Assembly (NCBI RefSeq): GCF_036898825.1
Contig: NZ_JARUND010000001.1
Coordinates: 5,270,001-5,334,000, forward strand
Direction: 5' to 3'
Source: Streptomyces sp. B21-083
GTDB taxonomy: Bacteria > Actinomycetota > Actinomycetes > Streptomycetales > Streptomycetaceae
DNA length: 64,000 nt
Under the pieces are notes generated by a model. The model was not told where the DNA came from, searched no databases, and worked only from the letters and a program-made list of their open reading frames with translations. Shown piece after piece: positions 26,209 to 35,634 of this stretch. The first letter of the stretch is position 1. Every line of letters begins with the position of its first letter. Made by a program: the position numbers and the translations under genes.

Positions 26209-28689
26209 TCAGGAGAGCTTGATCAGGGAGTAGTCGTCGCAGTAACCGGCCGCGGAACCGGCGTCCTTGTAGCAGTAGACCGCCGCCGCAGTGTTGGTGC
26301 TCCCGGTGGTGAAGAAGACGGGCTGCTGGGCGTAGGCGGTGGTGGAGGTGCGCAGGTAGGTCTCGGTGCCACCGAAGCTCTTGACCCCGACGGCGACCTG
26401 CTCACCGCCGGTCGCGACCTTGGCCCAGCCGGTCAGCAGGTAGGTGGAGCCGGAGGCGAGGCCCGTGGCGGACTGCTCGACCCCGCTGGTGGCGGCGCCG
26501 GTCTGCAGGGAGTAGGTGCCGGTGCGGGCGTTGGAGGCGACCACGTTGGACTGGGCGCCGCTGCCGCTGCGGGTCCACGGGCTCAGGGAGCCGGTCTCGA
26601 AGCCCGCGTTGGTCAGGGCGTTGGCCGGCGTGGAGATCCGTTCCACCGCGAGGTCGTCGCAGTTGCCTGTGCCGGTGCCGCCGGTGTTCTTCCAGCAGTA
26701 GACCAGCGCCGAGGTGTTGGAGCCGCCCGTCGTGAACAGCACCGCCGCCTGGGAGTACGACGTCGTGGCGACGTTGGTGAAGGTCTCCGTACCACCGTAG
26801 TTCTTGACGCCGATCGCGAGGGTCTCCCCGGCGTTCGCGACCTTCGCCCAACCAGTCAGCAGATAGGTGGTGTTGGGGCTGAGGCCGGCCAGGTTCTGGT
26901 TGGCGCCGCTGCCGCTCGCCTGGGTCGTCAGCGCGAAGCCGCCGGTGCGGGCGCCCGAGGAGGTGACGGAAGGGGCGCCGCCGCTGTTGGTCCAGGGGCT
27001 CATCGCGCCGCTCTCGAACCCGGCGTTGGCGACGAGGTTGCCGCCGGTGCCGTTGTCGGCACCGATGTTGGGCGCGGCCGTCGCGGAGACGGTGTTGCCG
27101 AAGGCGTCCTTGCCGCCGTTGCCGCTGATGACCGCTCCGGCCCGGATCACGGGGGAGGAGGGGTGCACCTGGTAGGCGGCGATGCCGGTGTACGCGGAGG
27201 AGGCGTCGGTGTTGCCCGGGTTGCGGAACTCGGGGTCGGTGACGACCTTGGCCGAGTCGGCGGGCTCGGAGGACGGGTGGGTGCCGTAGAAGAGGTTGTT
27301 GGAGTAGACGGATCCGGCGCTGGTGGTGAAGTAGCCGCCGGTGCCGTAGTTGAACACCGCGTTGTTGCGGAAGGACAGCGTCCCGGTGATGCTGGTGCCC
27401 CGGCGGGAGTACAGGATCGGGGTGTTCAGGCCGCTCTTGTTGACGTAGATGCTGTTGTTGTAGATCTGCGGAACGGCGACCGGACTGCCGCTCTTGTTGG
27501 GGACGTTGCCGACGAGGTGGAAGACGCCCGTGCCGTGGGTGGGGGTGCCGGCGGCGGGGCAGCCGGCGTTGGTGCCGTCGTTCTCGCTGACGTTGTAGCG
27601 GATCACCGTGCCGTCGCTGGGGACGGTCGAGGTGGGCTCGTTGGCGATCGTGAAGGGCGGCATGATCAGCATGAAGCCACCGAGGTTCTGGTGGCTGTAG
27701 TTGTACTGGAACGTGGTGTTGTGGTTGCCCCAGTCGACGTCGTAGCCGGTGCCGTCGGCGCCGTTGACGTGGCAGTAGACCTCGTTGTTCTGGACGACGG
27801 TGTCGTTGCTGCCGGACATCCAGATGCCGGCCGAGGCGCCGTTGCAGTACTGGCCGGAAGGCGGGCAGGTGGCCTTGGCGCCGCCGTAGCCGGCCTTGTT
27901 GCCGTCGATGAGGGCGCCGTCGTTCTTGACGACGAGGATGTCGTCCGCGCCGTCGTAGGTCATGGTGTTGTCGCGGATGACGGTGCCGGTGGTCTGGCCC
28001 GTGCCCTGGCCGTCCCCGTCCGGGGTGACGGCGACGGCGATGCGGTCGACGTGGTCGAAGGTGTTGTTCTCGACGACCACGTCGTCCCAGGTGGAGACGG
28101 GTGTGGTGTGGTCGGTCTGGACGCCGACGCCCGCGTTGGTGGCGTACCAGCCGCCCGAGTAGCCGCTGATGTGGTGGATGCTCATGTCGTGCACCCGGAT
28201 GTGGTGCAGGACGCCGCCGGAGCTGTTCTCGGCGAGGACACCGGAGCGGTACGCGGGTGACGCGGCGGGGTTGGTGAGTTCCAGGCCGCCGATCTCCCAG
28301 TACTGCTGGTTGAGCAGGTGGATGACGGGACCGGTGGCGCCGCCCGCGTTGATGACCGGCTTGGCACCGGTGCCGTAGGACCCCATGGTGACGGGGCTGC
28401 CGGCGGTGCCCGATCCCTGCGGGGTGAGCTGGCCGGAACAGGTGGTGCCGGTGGCGAAGAGGATGTTGTCACCGGCACCGAAGGTGGTGTTGTTGACGCC
28501 GGTGACGGAGTTCCAGGGGCTGCCCTGGGTGCCGTTGCCGTTGGCCGCGGCCGAGCAGTCGACGTAGTAGGTGCTGCCTGCCGCCATGGCGGCGGGAACC
28601 GGGAGGAGGAGGGCGCCCGCCAGCGTGGCGAGCAGGGTGAGGACGCGAGAAGTCCCGAGGCCCGGGCGATCCGATCTGCGACGCTTCAT
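26209..28689 (-). CDS. secreted parallel beta-helix protein with two C-terminal CBM-like modules
   Basis: 826 residues from ATG 28689 (AAGGAG seven bases upstream). Signal peptide (LATLAGALLLPVPAAMA). Residues about 30-560 contain Asn/Gly-rich parallel beta-helix repeats, seen in VIRDNTMTYDGADD and VVQNNEVYCHVNG, as in pectate-lyase-fold polysaccharide enzymes. The end holds two homologous modules starting NLVANAGFESGAMSPW and ALTNAGFETGSLSPW, CBM4/9-like and each with a Cys pair. It ends a minus-strand locus with a sugar ABC transporter, so it probably cuts or binds a plant polysaccharide. The exact lyase or hydrolase family cannot be assigned. Confidence 0.87.
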   Translation of the reverse strand: MKRRRSDRPGLGTSRVLTLLATLAGALLLPVPAAMAAGSTYYVDCSAAANGNGTQGSPWNSVTGVNNTTFGAGDNILFATGTTCSGQLTPQGSGTAGSPVTMGSYGTGAKPVINAGGATGPVIHLLNQQYWEIGGLELTNPAASPAYRSGVLAENSSGGVLHHIRVHDMSIHHISGYSGGWYATNAGVGVQTDHTTPVSTWDDVVVENNTFDHVDRIAVAVTPDGDGQGTGQTTGTVIRDNTMTYDGADDILVVKNDGALIDGNKAGYGGAKATCPPSGQYCNGASAGIWMSGSNDTVVQNNEVYCHVNGADGTGYDVDWGNHNTTFQYNYSHQNLGGFMLIMPPFTIANEPTSTVPSDGTVIRYNVSENDGTNAGCPAAGTPTHGTGVFHLVGNVPNKSGSPVAVPQIYNNSIYVNKSGLNTPILYSRRGTSITGTLSFRNNAVFNYGTGGYFTTSAGSVYSNNLFYGTHPSSEPADSAKVVTDPEFRNPGNTDASSAYTGIAAYQVHPSSPVIRAGAVISGNGGKDAFGNTVSATAAPNIGADNGTGGNLVANAGFESGAMSPWTNSGGAPSVTSSGARTGGFALTTQASGSGANQNLAGLSPNTTYLLTGWAKVANAGETLAIGVKNYGGTETFTNVATTSYSQAAVLFTTGGSNTSALVYCWKNTGGTGTGNCDDLAVERISTPANALTNAGFETGSLSPWTRSGSGAQSNVVASNARTGTYSLQTGAATSGVEQSATGLASGSTYLLTGWAKVATGGEQVAVGVKSFGGTETYLRTSTTAYAQQPVFFTTGSTNTAAAVYCYKDAGSAAGYCDDYSLIKLS

Positions 28690-28807
28690 TGCGACGCTCC
28701 TTGCTGGGTGATTGAGTCCTCCGGGTCGCGGGCTGCGACACGGGTCTTCCGGTACCGGGCGGGCCGAAGGGGGATACGCCCGGAGTCTTGGCGGGACGGC
28801 GGTCACC

Positions 28808-29665
28808 TCATCGCGGCGGGAGGGACGCCAGTTCCGGCGTTTCGAGGACGGAGGCGTGCCGCATGCCCGGCGGCAGGGCCAGGGAGACGGACTCCCAGTC
28901 GACGCCGTTGCGGCTGCGGGCCGCTCCGTACCGTCCTTCGAGGTAGTGGTCGAAGATCATGACCAGCTCGTCGTCGTGGCGGAAGATCGACGGCCCTTCC
29001 ACCACGGAGGGAGTGACCGGCCCCACCGAGGAGGTGTACGGGCCTCCGGGGGTGTCGAAGGTGATCAGGTGGATGTCCTTGTGGGCGGTGGCGAGGTCGT
29101 TGGTGCCGCGTTCGTCCTTGAAGGCCATGAGGAATCCGCCGCCGTCCGCCTCCCGCACGGTGGCGTCGATGACCGAGTGACCGGGGTCGAAGAAGAGCTC
29201 GGGCGCCGAGAAGGTTCTGAAGTCCTCGGTGGTGCAGTGCCAGATGCGGTGGTCCTGGCCGACGTGCTCGTAGTCGCGGCCCTCGGCCGTGCTCCCGGAC
29301 TCGACGACCGACGACCAGATGAGGTGGTACAGCCCGGTCGTGCGGTCCAGGAAGAACTCCGGGGCCCAGGCGTTGTGGGCTCCCTCGACACCGGCCATGA
29401 CCGGGAGGAGTTCCTGGTCCGACCAGGTCAGCAGGTCGGCCGAGGTGGCGTGGACGATGCAGGGGCTCGTCCAGCCGTCGGTGGCCAGCAGATGGAACAG
29501 GCCGTCGGGGCCCACGCCGACGAACGGGTCGCGCAGTCTGCCGGTGCCGACCGTGCCCCGCAGGACGGGCCGGCCGTCGTTCACCGGCGCGAACTCCTCG
29601 CCGTCGTGGCTGTAGGCCAGGTGCAGTGCCTCGTCGGCGTCGGTGAAGTATGAGACCACGTACAT
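28808..29665 (-). CDS. GH43/arabinofuranosidase-like five-bladed propeller enzyme, intracellular
   Basis: 285 residues, ATG 29665 after GGAAGGA. No signal peptide. Propeller signatures: RLRDPFVGVGPDGLFHLL (Arg-Asp-Pro near a likely catalytic Asp), NAWAPEFFLDRTTGLYHLIW (Trp-Ala-Pro-Glu), VVEGPSIFRHDDELVMIFD (Glu-Gly-Pro, the usual proton donor region). These are GH43-clan features. It lies between the permeases and the beta-helix gene and probably trims oligosaccharides after import. Confidence 0.82.
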   Translation of the reverse strand: MYVVSYFTDADEALHLAYSHDGEEFAPVNDGRPVLRGTVGTGRLRDPFVGVGPDGLFHLLATDGWTSPCIVHATSADLLTWSDQELLPVMAGVEGAHNAWAPEFFLDRTTGLYHLIWSSVVESGSTAEGRDYEHVGQDHRIWHCTTEDFRTFSAPELFFDPGHSVIDATVREADGGGFLMAFKDERGTNDLATAHKDIHLITFDTPGGPYTSSVGPVTPSVVEGPSIFRHDDELVMIFDHYLEGRYGAARSRNGVDWESVSLALPPGMRHASVLETPELASLPPR

Positions 29666-29891
29666 CGTGGGATGGTCCTTCCGGGACGTCGGGGCGCGGG
29701 TGTGCCCCTGGACGGTGGGGTCGGTCGGGTGAGGGCACGGTCCCGCGTGCGAGGGAGAACGGCGGGAGCGACGTGGAACGGGAACCGGGGGACGGGGCCG
29801 GGGTCGCCCCGGTGGCCGCTCGCCCCGGTGGCTCGGTGGGTCAGTGGCCGACCGGGTCAGTGGCTCGGTGGCAGTGACCGACCGGCCGGGC

Positions 29892-30788
29892 TCATGACTT
29901 GACCGCTCCGGCGGACATACCGGCGACCACCTGGCGCTGGAGGAAGACGAAGATCAGCAGCAGCGGGAGGACACCGAGCAGGGCGGCGGGGAACAGGGTC
30001 GTCGGCTGCACGGTGTGCGGGTCGATGAACGAGTACGCGTTGACCATGACGGTCCGCTTGTCCGGGTCCTGGAGGAACACCAGGGGCACGACCAGGTCGT
30101 TCCACACCTGAAGGGCGACGAAGGTCAGCATCGTGCTGGTGACCGGCCGCAGCAGCGGCAGGATGATCGTGAAGAACGTACGGAAGGCTCCGCAGCCGTC
30201 GAGTGAGGCCGCCTCCTCCAGGTCGACCGGGATGGAGCGGATGAAGCTGGTGTAGAAGAACACGGCGACCGGGAGGTACAGGGCCGTGTAGATGAAGACC
30301 ACGCCCGCGTAGCTGTCCAGCAGGTTGAGGTCGCGCATCAGCAGGTACAGGGGCGCCACCACGACGAACACCGGGATCGACGTCCCCAGGATGAACAGCC
30401 GGTACACCGCGGTGGACCAGTGCTGGGTGATCCGGGCCAGCGGATAGCTGGCGAGTGAGCCGAACACCGTGATGGCCACGCAGGAGAGCCCGGTGATGAG
30501 CAGGGTGTTGAGGGTGCTCCGCCCGTAGTGGATCTGGCTGAACGCGTCGGTGAAGTTCTTGAGGGTCAGCGAGTGCGGGATGCCCAGCGGGGAGCGGGCC
30601 ACGTCCGCCGCCGTGCGCAGTGAGGTGGCGATCGTGAAGAGGAACGGCAGGACGAACAGCAGGGTGCCCAGGCAGAGCAGGACGGTGCCGAGACCGCCGC
30701 CGAGGCGGCGCAGCGGGTGAGGTGAGGGGCGGCCGGCGGGGGCGTCGGACCGGGGTGCGAGGGGCGGTGTGGAGATGTCTGTGGTCAT
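29892..30788 (-). CDS. carbohydrate ABC transporter permease (MalG type)
   Basis: 298 residues from ATG 30788. Six hydrophobic helices (VLLCLGTLLFVLPFLFTIAT, VYRLFILGTSIPVFVVVAPL and others). The EAA loop EEAASLDGCGAFRTFFTIILP contacts the ATPase. CUT1-family inner-membrane permease. The 226-base gap after it holds GGTGGCTCGGTGGG-like short repeats and no gene. Confidence 0.92.
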   Translation of the reverse strand: MTTDISTPPLAPRSDAPAGRPSPHPLRRLGGGLGTVLLCLGTLLFVLPFLFTIATSLRTAADVARSPLGIPHSLTLKNFTDAFSQIHYGRSTLNTLLITGLSCVAITVFGSLASYPLARITQHWSTAVYRLFILGTSIPVFVVVAPLYLLMRDLNLLDSYAGVVFIYTALYLPVAVFFYTSFIRSIPVDLEEAASLDGCGAFRTFFTIILPLLRPVTSTMLTFVALQVWNDLVVPLVFLQDPDKRTVMVNAYSFIDPHTVQPTTLFPAALLGVLPLLLIFVFLQRQVVAGMSAGAVKS

Positions 30789-30847
30789 GGTGGCGATCCG
30801 TCGGTTTCCTGTTCGTGATCCGGTGTTCCGGGGGCCGGTCCGTCGCG

Positions 30848-31720
30848 TCAGATGCGTCGTTCGCGGAGCCGGAGCAGGGAGGAGGTGGCGCTGGACAGGA
30901 CGACCACGGTCACGAGGAGGACGACCGACAGCGCGACTCCGTAGGCGAACTTCCCGCCGCCGAAGACATTGCGGTACACGAGGAGGGTCAGCGTGTCCGT
31001 GGCGCCCGCCGGGCCGCCGTTGGTCAGCACGAGGGGGAACTCGAAGACCTTCAGCGAACCGATGAGGCTGAGCGTCACGTTGACGGTGAGGGCGGGGGCC
31101 AGCAGCGGCCACTCGATGCTGGCGAAGCGGCGCCAGCCGCTCGCGCCGTCCAGTGCCGCCGCCTCCAGCAGTTCGGTCGGCATGCTCATGTAGCTGGCGA
31201 GGAAGATCGCGCAGGAGTACCCGGTGAACATCCAGATGTTGACGGCGGCCACCGAGTAGAGCGCGGTGGAGGTGTCGCCGAGCCAGACGTGCTCCAGGCT
31301 GTGCAGGCCGACCGCGTCCAGCAGCGCGTTGATGCCGCCGGTCGGGGCGAACAGGTACGACCAGATGAAGGCGGCCATCACCGGGGAGATCAGGGCCGGC
31401 GTGAGCAGCACGACGCTGAGCCCCTTGCGGACCTTCGGGCGGCGGAACAGCAGGCTCGCGAAGAGCAGCCCGAGGCCGTTCTGCGTGACGACGACCACGG
31501 CCGCGTACAGCACGGTGTGCCAGAGGGCGGCGGTGACCTTCGGGTCGTCGGCCATGGCGCGGTACTGGTCGGTGCCGACGAAGTTGGCGATGGGCCCGCC
31601 GAGGCTGTCGGTCATGCTCAGGTAGACGCCGCGGACCAGCGGATACAGCGTGAACATGCCGTACACGACGATCGCCGGAAGCAGGAAGGCGGCCATGGTG
31701 GCGCGCCGTCGATGGAACAC
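30848..31720 (-). CDS. carbohydrate ABC transporter permease (MalF type)
   Basis: 290 residues, GTG 31720 with AGGAGGA seven bases upstream. First helix AAFLLPAIVVYGMFTLYPLV and EAA loop LEAAALDGASGWRRFASIEWP are typical of CUT1 permeases. It pairs with the downstream permease and the solute-binding protein. Confidence 0.92.
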   Translation of the reverse strand: MFHRRRATMAAFLLPAIVVYGMFTLYPLVRGVYLSMTDSLGGPIANFVGTDQYRAMADDPKVTAALWHTVLYAAVVVVTQNGLGLLFASLLFRRPKVRKGLSVVLLTPALISPVMAAFIWSYLFAPTGGINALLDAVGLHSLEHVWLGDTSTALYSVAAVNIWMFTGYSCAIFLASYMSMPTELLEAAALDGASGWRRFASIEWPLLAPALTVNVTLSLIGSLKVFEFPLVLTNGGPAGATDTLTLLVYRNVFGGGKFAYGVALSVVLLVTVVVLSSATSSLLRLRERRI

Positions 31721-31809
31721 AGGGGTCCTCCTCTTACCCGGATGGCCGTGGCGGGGCGGTCAGGAGCCGCTGACCGGCCCCGCCCACGACTGACCAGGGG
31801 TGGAACGGG

Positions 31810-33078
31810 CTACTTCGCGGACGCGGCGGTCTGGATGTCCTTCAGCGTCTGCGCGGCGGACGCCTGGCCCAGCAGGTACGCCTGGATCTTGGAGCCGGTG
31901 TCGGTCTCGGCGGCTGACCCGTACCACGAGTTGGAGGGCAGGATCCGGTAACGCCCGTCCTTGAAGGCCGTGGTGAAGGCCGTCGTCTCGGTGCTCTCCG
32001 GCGTGGTGCCGCCCGTGAACGGGGATTCCGCGTGCTCGGCGTCGAGGTACTTGGCGAGGTTCTCGCTCTGCGACCAGAACTTGACGTACTCGCGGGCCGC
32101 GTCGCCCTGCCGCGACTGGGAGTTGACGCCCCACATCGTGCCGGCGAACAGCATGCTGTTGGGCTTGGTGCCCGCTTCACCGCCGGGCCAGGGAGCGAAC
32201 GAGACCGGGAAACCGGCCTTCTTGACGTTGGAGACCTGCCAGGCGCCCTGGTACCAGAAGGCGCTCTTGCCGGCGCTGAAGTCCTGCGGGCCCTGGGCCC
32301 ACTCGTCGACGCCGAGTTCGTTCTTCCAGTTGACGTACCCCTTGTCCTCCAGGGTCTTCAACTGGTCCAGCGGGCCCTTCCAGTCCGGGTCGAAGGACGT
32401 CTTGCCGACCAGGAAGTCGGCGTCCCACTGCTTGTTCTTGTTGTAGACGAGGGTCGAACCGCTCGCCTGGAACACGGAGCTGCCGGTCCAGCCGCTCTTG
32501 TCGGGCAGCGCGACGGGGTTGATGCCGGCCTTCTTGACCTTGGCGAGGTCCGCGAGGAACGTCGGCCAGTCGGCGGGGACTTCGGTGACGCCCGCCTTCT
32601 TCAGCAGGTCCATGTTGGCGTACAGGCCGATGCCGATCAGCTCCATCGGCATCGCGAGGGTCTTGCCGTCGGCCTGCGCGAACGGCTTGGCGTCCGGAGC
32701 GATCTGGCTCGCCCATGACTCCCCGGACAGGTCGGCCAGGTAGCCGGACGCGCCCCACTTCTTCATCTTGTCCGTGTCGACCATGATCACGTCGCCGGCC
32801 TTGCCGCCGAGCAGCTCGGGCTGCAGCTTCTGGACGTAGGTGTCGTTCGCGGTGATGTACTCGAAGTCGACCTTGATGTCGGGGTGGGCCGCCTCGAAAG
32901 CCTTGTTGATCTCCGCGACGTTCGCCGGTTCCGCGCCGCCGCCCTTCCACGCCTGCACGTGCAGGGTGACCTTGCCGTCCGCGGAGGTGTTGGACGACCC
33001 GCCTCCGCACGCGGCCAGCGAAACCGCCATGGCGGCGACCGCGGTGGCGATCGCGAGACCTCTCCCAGAACGCTTCAT
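31810..33078 (-). CDS. extracellular sugar-binding lipoprotein of ABC transporter
   Basis: 422 residues from ATG 33078 (GAGGTATG upstream). Signal peptide with lipobox LAAC and mature start GGGSSNTSADG. The body is a family 1 solute-binding protein (ANVAEINKAFEAAHPDIKVD, WGVNSQSRQGDAAREYVKFW). It captures oligosaccharide for the two permeases. No ATPase gene lies nearby, so the shared MsiK-type ATPase is inferred. First gene after the LacI-regulated divergent promoter region. Confidence 0.92.
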   Translation of the reverse strand: MKRSGRGLAIATAVAAMAVSLAACGGGSSNTSADGKVTLHVQAWKGGGAEPANVAEINKAFEAAHPDIKVDFEYITANDTYVQKLQPELLGGKAGDVIMVDTDKMKKWGASGYLADLSGESWASQIAPDAKPFAQADGKTLAMPMELIGIGLYANMDLLKKAGVTEVPADWPTFLADLAKVKKAGINPVALPDKSGWTGSSVFQASGSTLVYNKNKQWDADFLVGKTSFDPDWKGPLDQLKTLEDKGYVNWKNELGVDEWAQGPQDFSAGKSAFWYQGAWQVSNVKKAGFPVSFAPWPGGEAGTKPNSMLFAGTMWGVNSQSRQGDAAREYVKFWSQSENLAKYLDAEHAESPFTGGTTPESTETTAFTTAFKDGRYRILPSNSWYGSAAETDTGSKIQAYLLGQASAAQTLKDIQTAASAK

Positions 33079-33441
33079 TGCATACCTCACCCATCGTCGG
33101 TACGGACCGACTTGTCATCTCTGAAGGGATGTGAACGGGCTGGTCGGTTTCCGTGTGGGGGAAGCACTTCATCCGGAAAGAGACCGGTCGACCCGATTTT
33201 GCGGCGACTGCTACTGCCGATGGCCGGGACTGTAACGCAAAACTTAGCGGACATCTATACGTAACTTTCGGTGGCCGAATGAAGTCACTTGAGTGGCCAG
33301 ATCGCGTCAGGTTGCGGGTCTGATGTCGGATATCGGTGCAGTTGACCCGTGAGGCGGCGTGGCTGTGTGGGTGATTTCGTTGACGTCCTCGCTGCCTTAT
33401 CGTTACAGTTTCCGGAGCGTTCACGGGTGGGAGGAGATCGG
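33079..33441 (+). promoter_or_regulatory. divergent regulatory region of the sugar-uptake locus
   Basis: 363 bases between the solute-binding protein gene and the LacI gene, the usual place for LacI operators. ACTGTAACG occurs at 33229-33237 and again inverted at 33401-33409 (CGTTACAGT). A patch at about 33235-33270 is AT-richer (AAAACTTAGCGGACATCTAT). No gene is present. Confidence 0.5.
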
Positions 33442-34470
33442 GTGGCAGGGCGGGTGACCATCGCGCAGGTGGCCGAGGAGGCCGGTGTCTCCGCGATGAC
33501 CGTGTCCAACGTCGTGAACGGCAAGCCGGGGGCCTCCGAGGAGACCCGACGCCGTGTCATGGAGGTGGCCGGACGACTCGGCTACCGGCCGAACGTCTCG
33601 GCCCGCAACCTCAAGGCCGGCCGCAGCGGGCTCATCGGCCTCATAGCGCTGGACCTGACCAGTCAGTACGGACTGGAGATCCTGCGTGGTGTCGCTGACG
33701 AACTGGCCAGTGTCGAGCAGGAGTTGCTCGTCAACGCCACCTATCACGACGCGGTGCGGGAGAAGGACCGGATCGAGTTCCTGGCGCACGGCCTCGTCGA
33801 CGGGGTGCTCATGATCGCGCCGGTCCTGGAGGACGACACGGTCACCCTGCTGCGCCGGCAGAACCTGCCCTGCGTCATCATCGACCCCCGGCGTCTGGAC
33901 GTACCGCTACCCCGGCTGACCGTCGACAACTACCAGGGGATGCGTCAGGGCACGCAGCACCTCATCGACCTGGGGCACACCCGGATCGCCTACCTCCGTG
34001 GAGTGGAGGACCTCGAAAGCACGTCTCTCCGCTTCCAGGGCTTCGAGGACGCGATGCGGCTCGCGGGGCTGAAGGTCGAGGAACAGCTGATCGCCTCGTG
34101 CGACTTCTCCTACGCCAGTGGCTTCCGCACCGCCGCCCGTCTGATCGACGACGACCACCACCGTCCTACGGCGATCGTCGCCGGCGCCGATCTGATGGCG
34201 CTCGGTGCCATCGACGCCGCCCGGGCGCGAGGGCTCAACGTGCCCACCGACTTCTCCGTCGTCGGCTTCGACGACCTTCCGCAGGCGGCGCAGAGCTTCC
34301 CCGGCCTCACCACCGTGCGTCAGCCGCTGCACGACATGGGCCAGAAGGCGGCCCGCGCCCTGCTGTCCGTCATCGACGGGCAGCGGCTGCTCATGGACCA
34401 CATGGAGGTGGGGACGGAGCTGGTGGTGCGCAAATCGACCGCCCCGCCCCCGCGCGACAGCGCGGTCTGA
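33442..34470 (+). CDS. LacI-family repressor of the sugar locus
   Basis: 342 residues from GTG 33442 with GGAGGAG six bases upstream. The helix-turn-helix VTIAQVAEEAGVSAMTVSNV and hinge GYRPNVSARNLKAGRSGLIG are standard LacI. The rest is a periplasmic-binding-like sensor fold with DDLPQAAQSFPGLTTVRQPL. It faces the transport and GH43 operon and probably represses it until the sugar ligand binds. Confidence 0.93.
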   Translation: MAGRVTIAQVAEEAGVSAMTVSNVVNGKPGASEETRRRVMEVAGRLGYRPNVSARNLKAGRSGLIGLIALDLTSQYGLEILRGVADELASVEQELLVNATYHDAVREKDRIEFLAHGLVDGVLMIAPVLEDDTVTLLRRQNLPCVIIDPRRLDVPLPRLTVDNYQGMRQGTQHLIDLGHTRIAYLRGVEDLESTSLRFQGFEDAMRLAGLKVEEQLIASCDFSYASGFRTAARLIDDDHHRPTAIVAGADLMALGAIDAARARGLNVPTDFSVVGFDDLPQAAQSFPGLTTVRQPLHDMGQKAARALLSVIDGQRLLMDHMEVGTELVVRKSTAPPPRDSAV

Positions 34471-34499
34471 CCCGCGCGCGTTCCTCGGCCTGGACGGAT

Positions 34500-34790
34500 T
34501 CCGGTGCGGGTTCCGCCCGAGCCGGCGGCATCCGGCTGACCTGGCCGGTCAACGGCCCGACCGCGATCCGCTACGAGGTCTGGCGCCGCACGGAGGCGGA
34601 CACCGACACCGTGCCCGTCAAGATCGCCGACAGGCCCGCGACGGAGTCCCCGGAGTGGACCGGCACCGGCGCACCGGCCGGGACCACCTCGTACCACCCG
34701 GTGCTGGTGTACGGCGAGGACGGTGACACTCCCCCGCGGATGCGATACGGGTCGGTCCCGGCCCCCCACCCGGCGACGCCCGCCTCGGAC
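34500..34790 (+). pseudogene. remnant of a fibronectin type III domain
   Basis: In one frame the sequence reads like an FN3 domain: GGIRLTWPVNGPTAIRYEVW, RRTEADTDTVPVKIADRPAT, then SPEWTGTGAPAGTTSYHPVL and VYGEDGD. No start or ribosome site precedes it, and the frame runs on from within the LacI gene in a different phase and through the next gene antisense. It looks like the tail of a lost carbohydrate-enzyme gene, perhaps a lyase of this locus. Confidence 0.5.
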
Positions 34791-34859
34791 CGACGCGCAC
34801 CGGCGACCAGCCCGTTCGGCCGCCGCCCCATCACCAGGAGGGGCGGCGGCTTTCCGGCC

Positions 34860-35030
34860 TCACCGGAGGGGCCGCCGCCTGGCGCGGTGGGAGACCCGCG
34901 CGCCGAAGAAGATCAGGTCGGCGGCGAAGATCACGATGCCGATGGCCAGGAGGTACCCCAGGCCCGAGGCCGCGACGCCGATGATTCCCAGGATGACGGC
35001 CACCAGGATCAGCAGCAGGAAGAGCGCCAT
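34860..35030 (-). CDS. small hydrophobic membrane protein, 56 aa
   Basis: ATG 35030 with AGGAGG about 11 bases upstream (a GTG three bases earlier is possible). Two hydrophobic helices: ALFLLLILVAVILGIIGVAA, then YLLAIGIVIFAADLIFF. A basic tail (RVSHRARRRPLR) follows. Short hydrophobic proteins of this size are common in Streptomyces and of unknown role. It is downstream of the PRC-barrel gene. Confidence 0.75.
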   Translation of the reverse strand: MALFLLLILVAVILGIIGVAASGLGYLLAIGIVIFAADLIFFGARVSHRARRRPLR

Positions 35031-35105
35031 CACGCCGACCACCTCCTCAGTGCCGTGTGCGTGTGTTCAGCGAAGTCGTGTGCGGTGTTGTGTTCAGCGC
35101 CGGGC

Positions 35106-35462
35106 TCAGCGCCGGGCGAGCTGACGTTCGCCTCCTGCTCCCGGCTGATAGGTCATGCCGTAGTGCCGGAAGATCTCCTCCTCCTGCTCGGCGGGGAGCA
35201 CGTCGTCCGTCCCGATCGACGGGGCGTCGCGTACCTCCGCCTTGGAGTAGGAGACCTTGACGTAGCCCGGTCCGAGGACCACGTCGTCGAGGGGGACGAA
35301 GACCAGCCGGTGGCGGGTGGGCAGCCCGGTCCGGACGGTCGCCATGGCCGGTTCGTCGGTTGCCGTGTCCACGTAGACGGCTTCGAGCATGCCGATCCTG
35401 CGCTGTTTCGTGTCGATCACGTCGTGGTTGCGCCACTCGCGGATGTCGGCTGAACGGATCAT
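35106..35462 (-). CDS. PRC-barrel domain protein
   Basis: 118 residues from ATG 35462 (GGGAG upstream). MIRSADIREWRNHDVIDTKQ, then MLEAVYVDTATDEPA and VFVPLDDVVLGPGYVKV, follow the small beta-barrel of PRC domains. An acidic segment follows (AEQEEEIFRHYG). The family often supports RNA processing, photosynthetic complexes or stress responses. The Streptomyces members are uncharacterised. Confidence 0.88.
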   Translation of the reverse strand: MIRSADIREWRNHDVIDTKQRRIGMLEAVYVDTATDEPAMATVRTGLPTRHRLVFVPLDDVVLGPGYVKVSYSKAEVRDAPSIGTDDVLPAEQEEEIFRHYGMTYQPGAGGERQLARR

Positions 35463-35634
35463 GCCCTGCTCCCTGTCTGCGCTCCGGCGGGTGGTGCGAC
35501 GGCCCCGACGCGGACCTGCCGGGTGCCGTGGTACCGGTCTACCGGGTGCCCTCGGGGCCCGAACACATGCACGTGCCGACCTATTTGTCATCGTATGACC
35601 GATACGCATCCTGGGCATCGAGGGGGTAGAGGTC

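Noticed and set aside
27163..28260. Plus-strand 365-codon frame rich in Val/Asp/Gly
   Set aside because: Opposite the beta-helix gene; no ribosome site or domain.
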